From NCBI RefSeq assembly GCF_014288115.1, contig NZ_JACOOK010000001.1, forward strand, positions 620,001-684,000: a stretch of DNA of 64,000 bases, given 5' to 3'. Numbering within the stretch: the stretch's first letter is position 1; every line of letters begins with the position of its first letter. The translations under genes and the position numbers were made by a program. The stretch is from Alistipes_A hominis. GTDB lineage: Bacteria > Bacteroidota > Bacteroidia > Bacteroidales > Rikenellaceae. Below are positions 33,937 through 42,358 of the stretch, piece after piece. Under the pieces are notes generated by a model. It did no database searches and was not told the DNA's origin. It saw only the letters and a list, made by a program, of their open reading frames with translations.

Positions 33937-35988
33937 ATGGGAGCAAAAACGACACTGGACCGCGACATCAGCTGGATGTATTTCAATCACCGGATTCTAC
34001 AGGAAGCGCAACGGGACAATGTTCCGCTGCTGGAACGGCTGAAGTTCCTCGGCATCTATTCGAACAACCTCGACGAATTTTTCCGGGTGCGGGTCTCCAC
34101 GATGAAACGGATCGTGGAATACGACAACGAACCGCAGAACCGGCCCGCATCGACCATCCGCGAGCTGCGCGAAATCACCCGGCTGACCAAGGATTATTCG
34201 CAGGAATTCGACGAAACGTTCGAAAACCTAAAGGGAAAACTGGCCTCCGAAGGCATTTTCATCGTCAACGAGCAGCAGCTCACCGATGAGCAGCAGCGCT
34301 ACATCCGCACGGTGTACCGGACGGATCTGAACAGCGCCACCTATCCGTTGATCATGACGCAGGGATCGAAGCTCGACGAACTGACGGACTCAAGCATCTA
34401 TCTGTCCATCAAAATGATTCGCCGAAATGCCGCAACCGGAAAACCGGTGCGCGACTTCGCGCTGATCGAACTGCCGACCCGCGAGTTCGACCGTTTCATC
34501 GTGCTGCCGTCGGACGGCGACACGACCTGCATCATCTTCCTCGACGACGTGGTGCGTTTCTGCCTGCCGTTCATCTTCGCCGGGCTGGGTTACGAATCGT
34601 TCGAAGCCTACACGCTGAAATTCACGCGCGACGCCGAGATGGCGCTGGACGGCGACATCGACGAAGGACTGGTCGAAAAAGTGGCCCGCGGCGTCAAGAA
34701 CCGCAAAAAGGGGGAAGCGATCCGCTTCGTTTACGACCAGCGAATGCCCGAAGAGATGCTGCGCTATCTGAAGCGCAAATTCCGCATCGACCGCTACGAC
34801 GCCTGCGTCGGCGGGTCGCGCTACCACAATATGAAAGACCTGATGGCTTTCCCGGATTGCAGCCGCAGCGATTTGAAGTTCGAAAAGCGGGTGCCCGCCC
34901 CCGTTCCGTCGATGGACAGCCTCGGCAGCGCGCTCGACGAGATCCGCCGCCGGGACGTTTTTATGCACTATCCCTACCACAGCTTTTCGAACTATATCAA
35001 GGTGCTGCGGGAAGCGGCGCTGAGCCGCGACGTGCGCAGCATCAAAACGACGGTTTACCGGCTCGCCAAAGATTCCAAAGTGGTCAAAGCGCTGATCTGC
35101 GCCGCCAAGCACGGCAAGAAAGTAACGGTCATGGTAGAACTGATGGCCCGCTTCGACGAAGCGTCGAACATCGGCTGGTCGAAAAAAATGCAGGACGCCG
35201 GCATCCAGGTGCTTTTCGGCGTCGAAGGACTGAAGGTACACTGCAAACTGACCCATATCGCCTCGACAAAAGGCAATGTCGCCTGCATCAGCACCGGCAA
35301 CTTTCACGAAGGAAACGCCCGCACCTACACCGACACCGTCCTTTTTACGGCCGACAAAACGATCGTCCGGGAAGTCGACCGGGTATTCGAATTCATCCAC
35401 CAGCCATACAAAACGATCGCCTTCCGGAAGCTGATCGTTTCGCCGCAAGGGATGCGCAAAAAATTGTACGCGCTGATAAACAACGAAATATTCAATGCCA
35501 AAAACGGCAAAGAAGCCTATATCTTGTGTAAAATCAACCACATCACCGACGCCAAAATCGTCCAGAAACTGTACGAAGCTTCGGCGGCCGGCGTCAGTAT
35601 CCGCCTGCTGGTGCGGGGCAACTGTTCCCTGGTCGCCGGACTCGGTCCGAAAAGCGATCGCATCGAAATCCGCGGCATCATCGACCGTTACCTGGAACAC
35701 GCGCGCATCCTGATCTTCTGCAACGGCGGGGACGAACAATACTATATCGGATCGGCCGACTGGATGCCGCGCAACATCGACCACCGGATCGAAGCCTACG
35801 CACCGGTCTACGATCCGGAGATCCGACGGGAACTGAAAACGATCGTCGAATTCGGACTGGCCGACAACGTGGCGGCGAGGATCGTCGACGGCACCGGCCG
35901 AAACCGCATTTACGACAACGGGGAACCGCCGTTCCGTTCGCAACAGAAACTATACGAGCATTATCACGACCTCAGCGGAGACCTGTAA
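33937..35988 (+). CDS. ppk1: Polyphosphate kinase 1
   Basis: A 683-residue PPK1, the usual length, which reversibly moves the gamma phosphate of ATP onto polyphosphate. Visible regions are the N-terminal helical domain (RDISWMYFNHRILQEA, with SNNLDEFFRVRV), the middle domain (YPLIMTQGSKLDEL) and the two phospholipase-D-like catalytic domains. The phospho-histidine is in GVEGLKVHCKLTHI, and the second conserved His is in RNIDHRIEAYAPV. The frame is open far upstream, but the PPK-like sequence starts at MGAKTTLDRD, so I chose 33937. The exopolyphosphatase gene follows after 21 nt. A possible -7 (TACCTTAG at 33900) has one mismatch. Confidence 0.96.
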   Translation: MGAKTTLDRDISWMYFNHRILQEAQRDNVPLLERLKFLGIYSNNLDEFFRVRVSTMKRIVEYDNEPQNRPASTIRELREITRLTKDYSQEFDETFENLKGKLASEGIFIVNEQQLTDEQQRYIRTVYRTDLNSATYPLIMTQGSKLDELTDSSIYLSIKMIRRNAATGKPVRDFALIELPTREFDRFIVLPSDGDTTCIIFLDDVVRFCLPFIFAGLGYESFEAYTLKFTRDAEMALDGDIDEGLVEKVARGVKNRKKGEAIRFVYDQRMPEEMLRYLKRKFRIDRYDACVGGSRYHNMKDLMAFPDCSRSDLKFEKRVPAPVPSMDSLGSALDEIRRRDVFMHYPYHSFSNYIKVLREAALSRDVRSIKTTVYRLAKDSKVVKALICAAKHGKKVTVMVELMARFDEASNIGWSKKMQDAGIQVLFGVEGLKVHCKLTHIASTKGNVACISTGNFHEGNARTYTDTVLFTADKTIVREVDRVFEFIHQPYKTIAFRKLIVSPQGMRKKLYALINNEIFNAKNGKEAYILCKINHITDAKIVQKLYEASAAGVSIRLLVRGNCSLVAGLGPKSDRIEIRGIIDRYLEHARILIFCNGGDEQYYIGSADWMPRNIDHRIEAYAPVYDPEIRRELKTIVEFGLADNVAARIVDGTGRNRIYDNGEPPFRSQQKLYEHYHDLSGDL

Positions 35989-36009
35989 CTTTTAAACTCT
36001 TTCCGAAAC

Positions 36010-36915
36010 ATGCAAAACAAAAAACTGAATTTCGCGGCGATCGACATCGGATCGAACGCCGTACGACTGCTGATTAAAAGCGTCAACGACGGCGACTCGC
36101 CAGACAAAATGACCAAAACCGTGCTGCTGCGCGTCCCTTTGCGGCTCGGCGAAGAGGTATTCGGCACGGGAAGCATTTCCGGCGAAAAGGAGAAGCAACT
36201 GCTGCGCACGGTGAAGGCTTTCCGACTTCTGATGAAAGTGTACGACGTAACGGCCTACCGCGCCTGCGCGACGTCGGCGATGCGCGACGCCTCGAACGGC
36301 ATACAGATCGCCCGGAAAGTGCACAACAAGACCGGCATCCGGTTGGAAATCATCAACGGGCTCGAAGAGGCGCGGATGGTTTACGACAGCCACATTGCCG
36401 ACCTGCTCGGCCGCGAAGGGCATTACATTTATGTCGACGTCGGCGGCGGCAGCACCGAAGTCAGCGTCATCTCGAACGGGAAACTGATCGGTTCCAACTC
36501 GTACAATATCGGGACGGTACGCTCGCTGGGCGGCATGGTCAAACTCGCCGACATCGAGTCGCTGAACCGCGACCTGGCCGTACTGGCCGCCGATTATCCG
36601 GATCTGAAAATCATCGGCACGGGCGGCAACATCAACAAGCTCTACCGGCTCAAAGGCAATAAGAACGACAACCGGCTCGACGTGGCCGACCTGAAGGCCA
36701 TCTACGACGAACTGAAAGCGCTGACGGTCGAAGAGCGGATCTCCGCATTCCGCCTGAACCCCGACCGGGCCGACGTCATCATCCCGGCAGCGGAAATCTT
36801 CCTGAACATCGCCGAACGGGTCCATGCGGACAGCATCTGCGTGCCGACGATCGGCATTACCGACGGCATCGCGCACGCGCTTTACATCCGTTACCTGAAC
36901 GACCGGGAAGACTGA
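36010..36915 (+). CDS. ppx: Exopolyphosphatase (Ppx/GppA family)
   Basis: A 301-residue Ppx/GppA phosphatase in the ASKHA fold. The first phosphate loop is AAIDIGSNAVRLLI, the second is YVDVGGGSTEVSVI, and the sugar-kinase-like IGTGGNINKLYRL region follows. It is the short form without the C-terminal HD-type domains of E. coli Ppx, so it should hydrolyse polyphosphate or pppGpp with the core domain alone. It lies 21 nt downstream of ppk1, so the synthesis and breakdown enzymes are probably co-transcribed. A weak hairpin (ACGG...CCGT followed by six T) at 36915-36934 may terminate the pair. Confidence 0.93.
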   Translation: MQNKKLNFAAIDIGSNAVRLLIKSVNDGDSPDKMTKTVLLRVPLRLGEEVFGTGSISGEKEKQLLRTVKAFRLLMKVYDVTAYRACATSAMRDASNGIQIARKVHNKTGIRLEIINGLEEARMVYDSHIADLLGREGHYIYVDVGGGSTEVSVISNGKLIGSNSYNIGTVRSLGGMVKLADIESLNRDLAVLAADYPDLKIIGTGGNINKLYRLKGNKNDNRLDVADLKAIYDELKALTVEERISAFRLNPDRADVIIPAAEIFLNIAERVHADSICVPTIGITDGIAHALYIRYLNDRED

Positions 36916-37261
36916 CGGAAGGCTCCCGTTTTTTCGAACGGAAAAGTCCGGAACGCCACTGTACTGCGGACGGCCGCACCGGAAAAAACAATTCCGCAAT
37001 ATAATTTTTCACTTCTCCAACACACGCGCCAATACGCTGACAACAAAACTATTACAGCATACGTTCCGAACAAAAAACACATTTTACGCATTTCAAAAAC
37101 GACCGGACTTTGTAACTAAACGAAGCTCCGGCCGTTCTACTCTCAACAAAGACGACCAAGCCGGCGTGTCGTTAAAATCAACCGAAACGTCCCGCACAAA
37201 AGCGGGCGCGCACCAAGTGTTTTAACGCTTTTGAATTGTTTAACTAAAAAACTTAATCGTC
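36916..37261 (+). other. AT-richer leader region upstream of an outer-membrane barrel gene
   Basis: 346 bp with no convincing gene. The left end carries a weak terminator-like stem for ppx (36915-36934). A second imperfect stem (37098-37107 with 37127-37136, one mismatch, 19-nt loop) precedes a T/C-rich tract. No clean TAnnTTTG was found in front of the barrel gene; the sequence around 37216-37240 is T-rich and may hold a weaker promoter. Confidence 0.4.
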
Positions 37262-37804
37262 ATGAAAAAAGTACTGTTATCGATCGCGGCTTTATTTACG
37301 GTAGCTACCTATGCATCCGCCCAGGAAACCGGATTCGGATTCGGCCCCAAAGTGGGCATCAACCTGTCGAACCAAACCCTGCTCGACGGAGATTACAAAA
37401 CGGGCCTGACAGCCGGCGTATTCGCAGACTACCGTTTCAGCAACCTGTTCGCCCTGTCGGCAGACGTACTCTACTCGCGTCAGGGAACCAAAGGCGAAGG
37501 CGTCAAAGTGAAGACCGATAACCTGAACATACCGATCCTGGCGAACTTCTACCTCGTAAAAGGACTGGCCGTCAAAGCCGGTATCCAGCCGGGCTTTCTG
37601 CTCAAAGCCAAAAACAACGACGTCGACGTCAAGGCTGCTTACAAGAAAGCGGACGTTGCCGTACCGGTCGGCGTTTCATACCTGTTCAACTGCGGCCTGA
37701 TCCTGGACGCCCGCTACAACATCGGCCTGACCAGCCTCGCCAAAGACAAGGACATCGTCACGCGCAACAGCGTATTCGCCGTTACCGCCGGTTGGAGATT
37801 TTAA
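37262..37804 (+). CDS. Outer-membrane beta-barrel protein (porin-like)
   Basis: A 180-residue protein with a signal peptide (MKKVLLSIAALFTVATYASA) and an eight-strand outer-membrane barrel of the OMP_b-brl family. Amphipathic strands with aromatic girdles alternate with short turns (FGFGPKVGINLSN, AGVFADYRFSNLFALSADVL, AVKAGIQPGFLL), and the last residues (VFAVTAGWRF) end in the C-terminal aromatic Phe used by the BAM complex. Small barrels of this type are abundant in Bacteroidota, and their roles are mostly unknown. It has a long upstream leader and is monocistronic, closed by a strong bidirectional terminator. Confidence 0.88.
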   Translation: MKKVLLSIAALFTVATYASAQETGFGFGPKVGINLSNQTLLDGDYKTGLTAGVFADYRFSNLFALSADVLYSRQGTKGEGVKVKTDNLNIPILANFYLVKGLAVKAGIQPGFLLKAKNNDVDVKAAYKKADVAVPVGVSYLFNCGLILDARYNIGLTSLAKDKDIVTRNSVFAVTAGWRF

Positions 37805-37854
37805 TCGCGACCGAGACAGGCAAACGCCCGGATACGACCGGAGCGGATTTAAAA

Positions 37855-37890
37855 AAACAGGGCGTCTTTCTTTCGAAAGACGCCCTGTTT
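37855..37890. terminator. Bidirectional terminator
   Basis: AAACAGGGCGTCTTTC (37855-37870) pairs perfectly with GAAAGACGCCCTGTTT (37875-37890) around a TTTC loop, with an A run on the left for the minus direction. It separates the barrel gene from the converging PepSY-like gene. Confidence 0.9.
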
Positions 37891-37906
37891 CTCATGTTGC
37901 TTTTCG

Positions 37907-38344
37907 CTAATCGTCGTAACCGGTCAGCTTGAACTTAGTATCAAATTTCAGCTCGAAACCGTTATCCAACTTGATCTCGTAACCTCTACGATCCCGTTCG
38001 ATCTTCACGATTTTCTGCTTCGGATGCTTCTCGGCAACGTGCTTTTTGATCAAAACGGGAACGGTGTTAGCCGGAATAACGGCATATCCGCCGTCTACTT
38101 CCTCCCACTCTCCCTTTTTGTCGAATTTTACTTTGGTGCCGTCCTCGAACAACACCTCGTACTCTTTGCCGGTCCACTCGTTTTCCACTTTGGCGTAAGA
38201 CACCGTGTTATCCGGGAAACAGGCTTTCAGAAATTGCTGCGCCTTTACCGGCAGGTTGTTCACCTCGATCGGCGTGCCGTCGTCGGCGGAAACGGTGAGT
38301 TGCATCGCGAACAGGCAGGCCAACAAAACAAACGCTTTTTTCAT
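37907..38344 (-). CDS. PepSY-like periplasmic protein
   Basis: A 145-residue exported protein. The signal peptide MKKAFVLLACLFAMQLTVSA is followed by two PepSY-like repeats (DUF2874 type). The first runs from LPVKAQQFLKACFPDNTVSY to DGTKVKFDKKGEWEEVD, the second from VLIKKHVAEKHPKQKIVKIE to NGFELKFDTKFKL. These domains are common in Bacteroidota and have been compared with inhibitor-like folds, but their function is unproven. The frame extends to 38488, but the start at 38344 is fixed by the signal peptide and by a -7 element at 38388 inside the extension. Confidence 0.9.
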   Translation of the reverse strand: MKKAFVLLACLFAMQLTVSADDGTPIEVNNLPVKAQQFLKACFPDNTVSYAKVENEWTGKEYEVLFEDGTKVKFDKKGEWEEVDGGYAVIPANTVPVLIKKHVAEKHPKQKIVKIERDRRGYEIKLDNGFELKFDTKFKLTGYDD

Positions 38345-38387
38345 AGCTCCTAATTTTTTTTTAAATAATAATCGTTTAGACTCCCTG

Positions 38388-38395
38388 CAAAGGTA
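38388..38395 (-). promoter_or_regulatory. PepSY-like gene promoter, -7 element
   Basis: The minus strand reads TACCTTTG (perfect TAnnTTTG), 44 nt before the ATG at 38344. It rules out the longer frame that starts at 38488. Confidence 0.6.
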
Positions 38396-38469
38396 ATACC
38401 TAAAACTTATCGGGCCGCAGTTTACGGACGAACGCCGGAGGCGCGGCCCGGCTACGCTCGGAATACGGA

Positions 38470-38504
38470 AAAGCAAAGACGCTTTCAATCAGCGTCTTTG
38501 CTTT
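38470..38504 (-). terminator. Terminator of the DUF5722 gene
   Basis: AAAGCAAAGACGCT (38470-38483) pairs perfectly with AGCGTCTTTGCTTT (38491-38504) around a 7-nt loop. On the minus strand it ends in a T-rich tract. It lies 51 nt after the DUF5722 gene stop codon. Confidence 0.85.
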
Positions 38505-38555
38505 ACTTCGGTTCCTGTCCGGAACAATTCCGAACCCCGTAATTTTTCGAACGGA

Positions 38556-40787
38556 TTACTGAACCTCTTGGATGATATTCCAATTGTCGATTCCGATCAC
38601 CGCCTTATAAGGTTCGAAAACCGCATCCTCGGTTGACGTCCCGGCTGCCTGATAGGCATACCATACGAGTTTTCTACCCATCGGATCGTCGGGATCGTTC
38701 GGGAATTTGCGCAATCCGATCCGCAGGCCGTATTCCTCGGGATGATCGATCCAGTTATGCCACTGCATCGCGTCGATGCCGTCGAGCTTTTTCAGCTTTT
38801 TCCAGGCATAAGCGAAACCGGCGGCCTGTTCTTTAAGATACATGTCCGCATAGGTTCTCGAATTGGTTCCGTTTTCGGAGAGCCATACCGAACGCTTGAT
38901 CGTCTTCTTGTACTTATTTTCCGATTTTTTGGCCCAGGCGCTCAGCACTTCGAGGTTTTTGAACGTCACCAGCTTCGTATTCATGTTGAACGAAGCCTTA
39001 TTATCGTTCCAGGTTTTCGCATCGTTCAGATCCTGCGGATAAGGATGGTAAGCCACCGCCCATTGGAAGTCGCCTTCCGCCGTACCGAATTTCCTCAGCA
39101 GATCGAGCATGTCGCGGGAAGCGTAACTGTCCGAAGCGGCCTCCGTCCACGAATGCGTAAAGGAAGCGAACACCTCGGTATTCGGATCGTACTGCCGAGC
39201 GATGTTGTAGCACATTCGCATCGACTTGAGATACGTATCCGTATAAATGGTGATCGGCTTGACGCCCATGTTCGTCCAGTCGAGCCCGGCATCGACCTCG
39301 TTGTGCATGATCCAGTGGTGGATACGACCGTACGGACTGCCGGTCTGGCAATAACGGCTGGCCAGGAAATCGAGCGCGGCGGCATAACAGTTCACGCTCT
39401 CTGGATTGGTCATATTCGGCATCGTGTAGATCCCCCGCGAAGTGTAATCCGGATGCAGCAGCAGTTTTCCCACCTCCGAGCTCGAAGGAGCGACCAGGAG
39501 GATAGCGGCAACGACGATATTCCGTTTCTGGGCCGCCTGCAACGTTTTGTCATAGTTTTCCACGCTGCCTTTATCGAAATAGTAGGTTTTACCGCCGTAT
39601 TCGTGCGCGATGGAATTGCCCGAAGGACTGAGCGACATCATGCCGACGAAAGAAACGTTCATCGTGATGCTGGTAATCCCCAGATCGTCCAGATCGCTCT
39701 CGGGACCGCCCAAATGGTATCCGCCGAGCCCCTTTTTGCTGGCGGGTTTCGCTGCGGGCAATTGTTGCGTCGAAGCGATCTCGGTAGCGTAACGCGCATG
39801 AGACACCAATTTATCTTTCGTATCGCCGTTCTCTACGATCGCCCATTTCGAAAGGGTCCGGTCGTATTTGAACCCGTCCCGTTCGACATAGCGGTCCATT
39901 TCCTTGCTGAACGTCCCGTCGGTAAGAGCCGTTTTGAACTCGAATTTGGTCGTTTTCAGCAGATCGACGTAAGGCGGAATTTCGCAAAGGCTATAGCTGC
40001 CCGAAGCGGAACAGTTCCCTTTCACGGTAATTTTGGTCAGTCCGGCTTCCACCGAGGTTACCGACGTAGAGGACGGATACAGCGTCGACAGATAGGTTTT
40101 CAGGTTGTTTTCGAACGCCGCTTCGGACTTGCTGTTCTCTTCTTCCTCTTCGGCCTCCTGTTTCTCCTGCTCGGTCATTCCGCGGAAATGAATCCCTTTT
40201 ATATAGAGTTTAATCCCCGATTTGTCTCCGAAATCGACCCGCAAACAGTTACCGGCTTTCCCCCATGCGAATTTTACGAGCGATTCGCTCACGTTGGCTT
40301 TCCAGGTTTTCCAGGTCTGCGAAGCGGGAATCCCGTCCACTTTTACCGAACGGTCTTCCGACACGCCGGAAGAAGGTGTAGAGGCGAAAAACAGTTGTAA
40401 GAATGAAATTTCCTTATCGCAACGGTACTGAAAGGTAAGAATGCAGGAGTCCGCCGGATTGGTACGCTCCAACGAATTGGTGAAAATGTAGGGGTCCGTC
40501 CCGGTCATCGACATTTCGTACTCGCCGGTCGAAACTTCTTTGACGGAAATCTGATTCGCCGTCTTGGTAGCGAAGGTCAGGTATTCGGTTTTCGGAGTCG
40601 GCGTAGGATCCGGGTCGGGGGGATTAGGTCCCGGACCGGGATCGTCCCCGTTATCCTTTCCACAGGACGCCAACAGCAACGCCGCGACCATCAATGCGGG
40701 AACCGCTTTCCGGCAGACGGCAACCGAACGCTGCCAGAAAACGCCCGCGGACAAAATGCCTTTCGGTTTGAAATCGACTCGTTTCAT
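38556..40787 (-). CDS. DUF5722-type glycosidase-like lipoprotein
   Basis: A 743-residue lipoprotein. The lipobox LASC near residue 42 is followed by GKDNGDD, whose acidic residues resemble the Bacteroidota surface-export signal, and then a Pro/Asp/Gly linker. Residues about 65-210 look like a carbohydrate-binding beta sandwich (RVDFGDKSGIKLYIKGIHFRG). After a Glu-rich helix and an Ig-like stretch, the C-terminal ~450 residues look like a TIM barrel of the DUF5722 type: IHHWIMHNEVDAG carries a likely acid/base Glu after Asn, and SVWLSENGTNS a likely nucleophile Glu. These are the positions used by clan GH-A glycosidases, so I infer glycan cleavage; the substrate is unknown. It is divergent from the PCMD lipoprotein gene. 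Confidence 0.78.
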   Translation of the reverse strand: MKRVDFKPKGILSAGVFWQRSVAVCRKAVPALMVAALLLASCGKDNGDDPGPGPNPPDPDPTPTPKTEYLTFATKTANQISVKEVSTGEYEMSMTGTDPYIFTNSLERTNPADSCILTFQYRCDKEISFLQLFFASTPSSGVSEDRSVKVDGIPASQTWKTWKANVSESLVKFAWGKAGNCLRVDFGDKSGIKLYIKGIHFRGMTEQEKQEAEEEEENSKSEAAFENNLKTYLSTLYPSSTSVTSVEAGLTKITVKGNCSASGSYSLCEIPPYVDLLKTTKFEFKTALTDGTFSKEMDRYVERDGFKYDRTLSKWAIVENGDTKDKLVSHARYATEIASTQQLPAAKPASKKGLGGYHLGGPESDLDDLGITSITMNVSFVGMMSLSPSGNSIAHEYGGKTYYFDKGSVENYDKTLQAAQKRNIVVAAILLVAPSSSEVGKLLLHPDYTSRGIYTMPNMTNPESVNCYAAALDFLASRYCQTGSPYGRIHHWIMHNEVDAGLDWTNMGVKPITIYTDTYLKSMRMCYNIARQYDPNTEVFASFTHSWTEAASDSYASRDMLDLLRKFGTAEGDFQWAVAYHPYPQDLNDAKTWNDNKASFNMNTKLVTFKNLEVLSAWAKKSENKYKKTIKRSVWLSENGTNSRTYADMYLKEQAAGFAYAWKKLKKLDGIDAMQWHNWIDHPEEYGLRIGLRKFPNDPDDPMGRKLVWYAYQAAGTSTEDAVFEPYKAVIGIDNWNIIQEVQ

Positions 40788-41236
40788 CTTAATTAAATCA
40801 GGTTACAAAACCTCCGAAGGGAAGTTTTCAAGGTTAATTTTAAGTTAAAAATAATTCCGTAATCATTTTGCAAAGTAGGAAAAAAATCGCCGATTAACAA
40901 ATTTCCGAAAATGATTTTCGGCCGAGGGCGTCAAACTTTCGACGAAAACGATCCGGCGAATCCGGACATTTCCGTCCGAAATTCGGCATTTCCATATCCG
41001 CCTCATTTTTATAACACTATGTATCAACCGAATAAACCCACACATGTAACTTATCGCCGAAATATGCGTTATTTAATAAATAAGATTATTTTACCGTACC
41101 CCGATTACCTCGGACAGAAGAAATGAATCCGTAAATATCTCCGGAGAAATTCCGCGCCCCCCGGAACAAAGATTTGCGGAGATATCTGATTAAAATTACC
41201 TTTGCGGAGAAAATCCGATAAATGTATCCGACAATT
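40788..41236. other. AT-rich divergent intergenic region
   Basis: 449 bp, clearly more AT-rich than the flanks. The right end carries a good plus-strand promoter for the PCMD gene (41173-41204). For the leftward DUF5722 gene I found only an imperfect -7 (minus strand TACTTTG, one base short, near 40869-40875). A 71-codon frame at 40911-41126 has composition unlike the real genes, and I do not call it. No repeats or tRNA-like sequence were seen. Confidence 0.5.
41173..41204 (+). promoter_or_regulatory. Promoter of the PCMD lipoprotein operon
   Basis: A -33 TTTG (41173-41176) is followed after exactly 20 nt by TACCTTTG (41197-41204). This is the best full Bacteroidota promoter in the window. 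Transcription should start near 41211, so the Met at 41237 is preferred over the one at 41222, which would leave only about 11 nt of leader. Confidence 0.75.
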
Positions 41237-42343
41237 ATGAAAATACGCTTATTGTTAACGCTCCTGGGCGCCGCAGCGCTGACGGTTTCCTGCATCAAGG
41301 ACGAACCGCTGAACGCCGAAGCGGACATCATCGAATGCACCGTTCCGGGAGACATCGTCAAAACCGATCCCAAGATCGCCGACAACACGGTGATGATCCT
41401 GATCGTCCCGGGCTCGACGGACGTTACCCGGATGGCCCCGGAGTTCAAGCTGACTCCCGGAGCCGTCATCGAACCGGCATCGGGCACCGTCCGCGATTTC
41501 ACCACTCCGAAGCTTTACAAAGTCACCTCGCAGGATGGGCGCTGGAACAAATCCTACTTGGTCAGCGTGATCGAAACCGACCTGCCGACCCTGTTCAGTT
41601 TCGAAGACTGGAAAGAGATAGGAAAATACGAACAGCCTTACGAAATCATCGCCGGGGGTGTGGCCCAAGAGATATGGTCGTCCGGAAATGCGGGTTACGC
41701 GCTGACCGGAGGCGCATCCGTCCCGAGCAAATTTCCGACTTGTTCCACCCCGATCGCCCACGGAGGCCGGCTGGCGGCCAAACTCGAAACCAAATCGACC
41801 GGGACGTTCGGTTCGGCCCTGAACATGCCGATCGCCGCCGGGAACCTGTTCATCGGAACGTTCGACGGTATGCTGGCTACCAAAAATCCGATGGAGGCCA
41901 CCCGGTTCGGTCTTCCGTTCGGCAAAAAACCGCTGCGCCTGAAAGGTTATTACAGCTACGTGTCGGCCGGCAACGTGACCGATAAATACAACAACCTGGT
42001 GATCCCCGAACAGCGGGATTCCTGCCAGATTTACGCGGTGCTGTACGAAACGGACGACAACGTCGAATGCCTGTTCGGCGACAACGTGCTCACTTCGCCG
42101 AACATCGTCGCCAAGGCCGTCGTCCCGGACCCGGTCGAGTCGCCGCTGGGAACCTACCTTCCTTTCGACGTGGAATTCACCTATCTCAAGCGGTTCGACG
42201 AGGAAAAAATGAAGAATTACAAGTACAACCTGACCGTCGTCTTCTCGTCCAGCCGTTACGGAGCCTATTTCAAAGGAGCCGTAGGAAGCACGCTGCTCGT
42301 GGACGACGTAGAAGTGATCTGCGAAGAGAAACCGGCAAACTAA
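41237..42343 (+). CDS. PCMD domain lipoprotein
   Basis: A 368-residue lipoprotein. After MKIRLLLTLLGAAALTVSC the residues IKDEP are acidic, like the surface-lipoprotein export signal of Bacteroidota. A small beta domain (about 25-115, VPGDIVKTDPKIADNTVMIL) leads to the PCMD domain (putative carbohydrate metabolism, about 120-365). This has the hallmark FEDWKE opening, IWSSGNAGYALTGG, the GTFGSALNMPIAAGNLFIG strand and the closing GAVGSTLLVDDVEVI. PCMD proteins usually sit in polysaccharide-utilisation or surface loci and probably bind glycans. It is followed after 15 nt by an outer-membrane barrel gene and is divergent from the DUF5722 glycosidase gene. Confidence 0.85.
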   Translation: MKIRLLLTLLGAAALTVSCIKDEPLNAEADIIECTVPGDIVKTDPKIADNTVMILIVPGSTDVTRMAPEFKLTPGAVIEPASGTVRDFTTPKLYKVTSQDGRWNKSYLVSVIETDLPTLFSFEDWKEIGKYEQPYEIIAGGVAQEIWSSGNAGYALTGGASVPSKFPTCSTPIAHGGRLAAKLETKSTGTFGSALNMPIAAGNLFIGTFDGMLATKNPMEATRFGLPFGKKPLRLKGYYSYVSAGNVTDKYNNLVIPEQRDSCQIYAVLYETDDNVECLFGDNVLTSPNIVAKAVVPDPVESPLGTYLPFDVEFTYLKRFDEEKMKNYKYNLTVVFSSSRYGAYFKGAVGSTLLVDDVEVICEEKPAN

Positions 42344-42358
42344 CCCGACAACCCAACT

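Noticed and set aside
36098..37136. Riboswitch-like leader before the 37.3 kb barrel gene
   Set aside because: Only a weak imperfect stem is visible, with no known riboswitch core.
40868..40877. Possible -7 element of the DUF5722 gene
   Set aside because: The minus-strand TACTTTG is one base shorter than the consensus.
40911..41126. 71-codon open frame in the AT-rich intergenic region
   Set aside because: Composition and position do not match real genes, and it has no promoter or family match.
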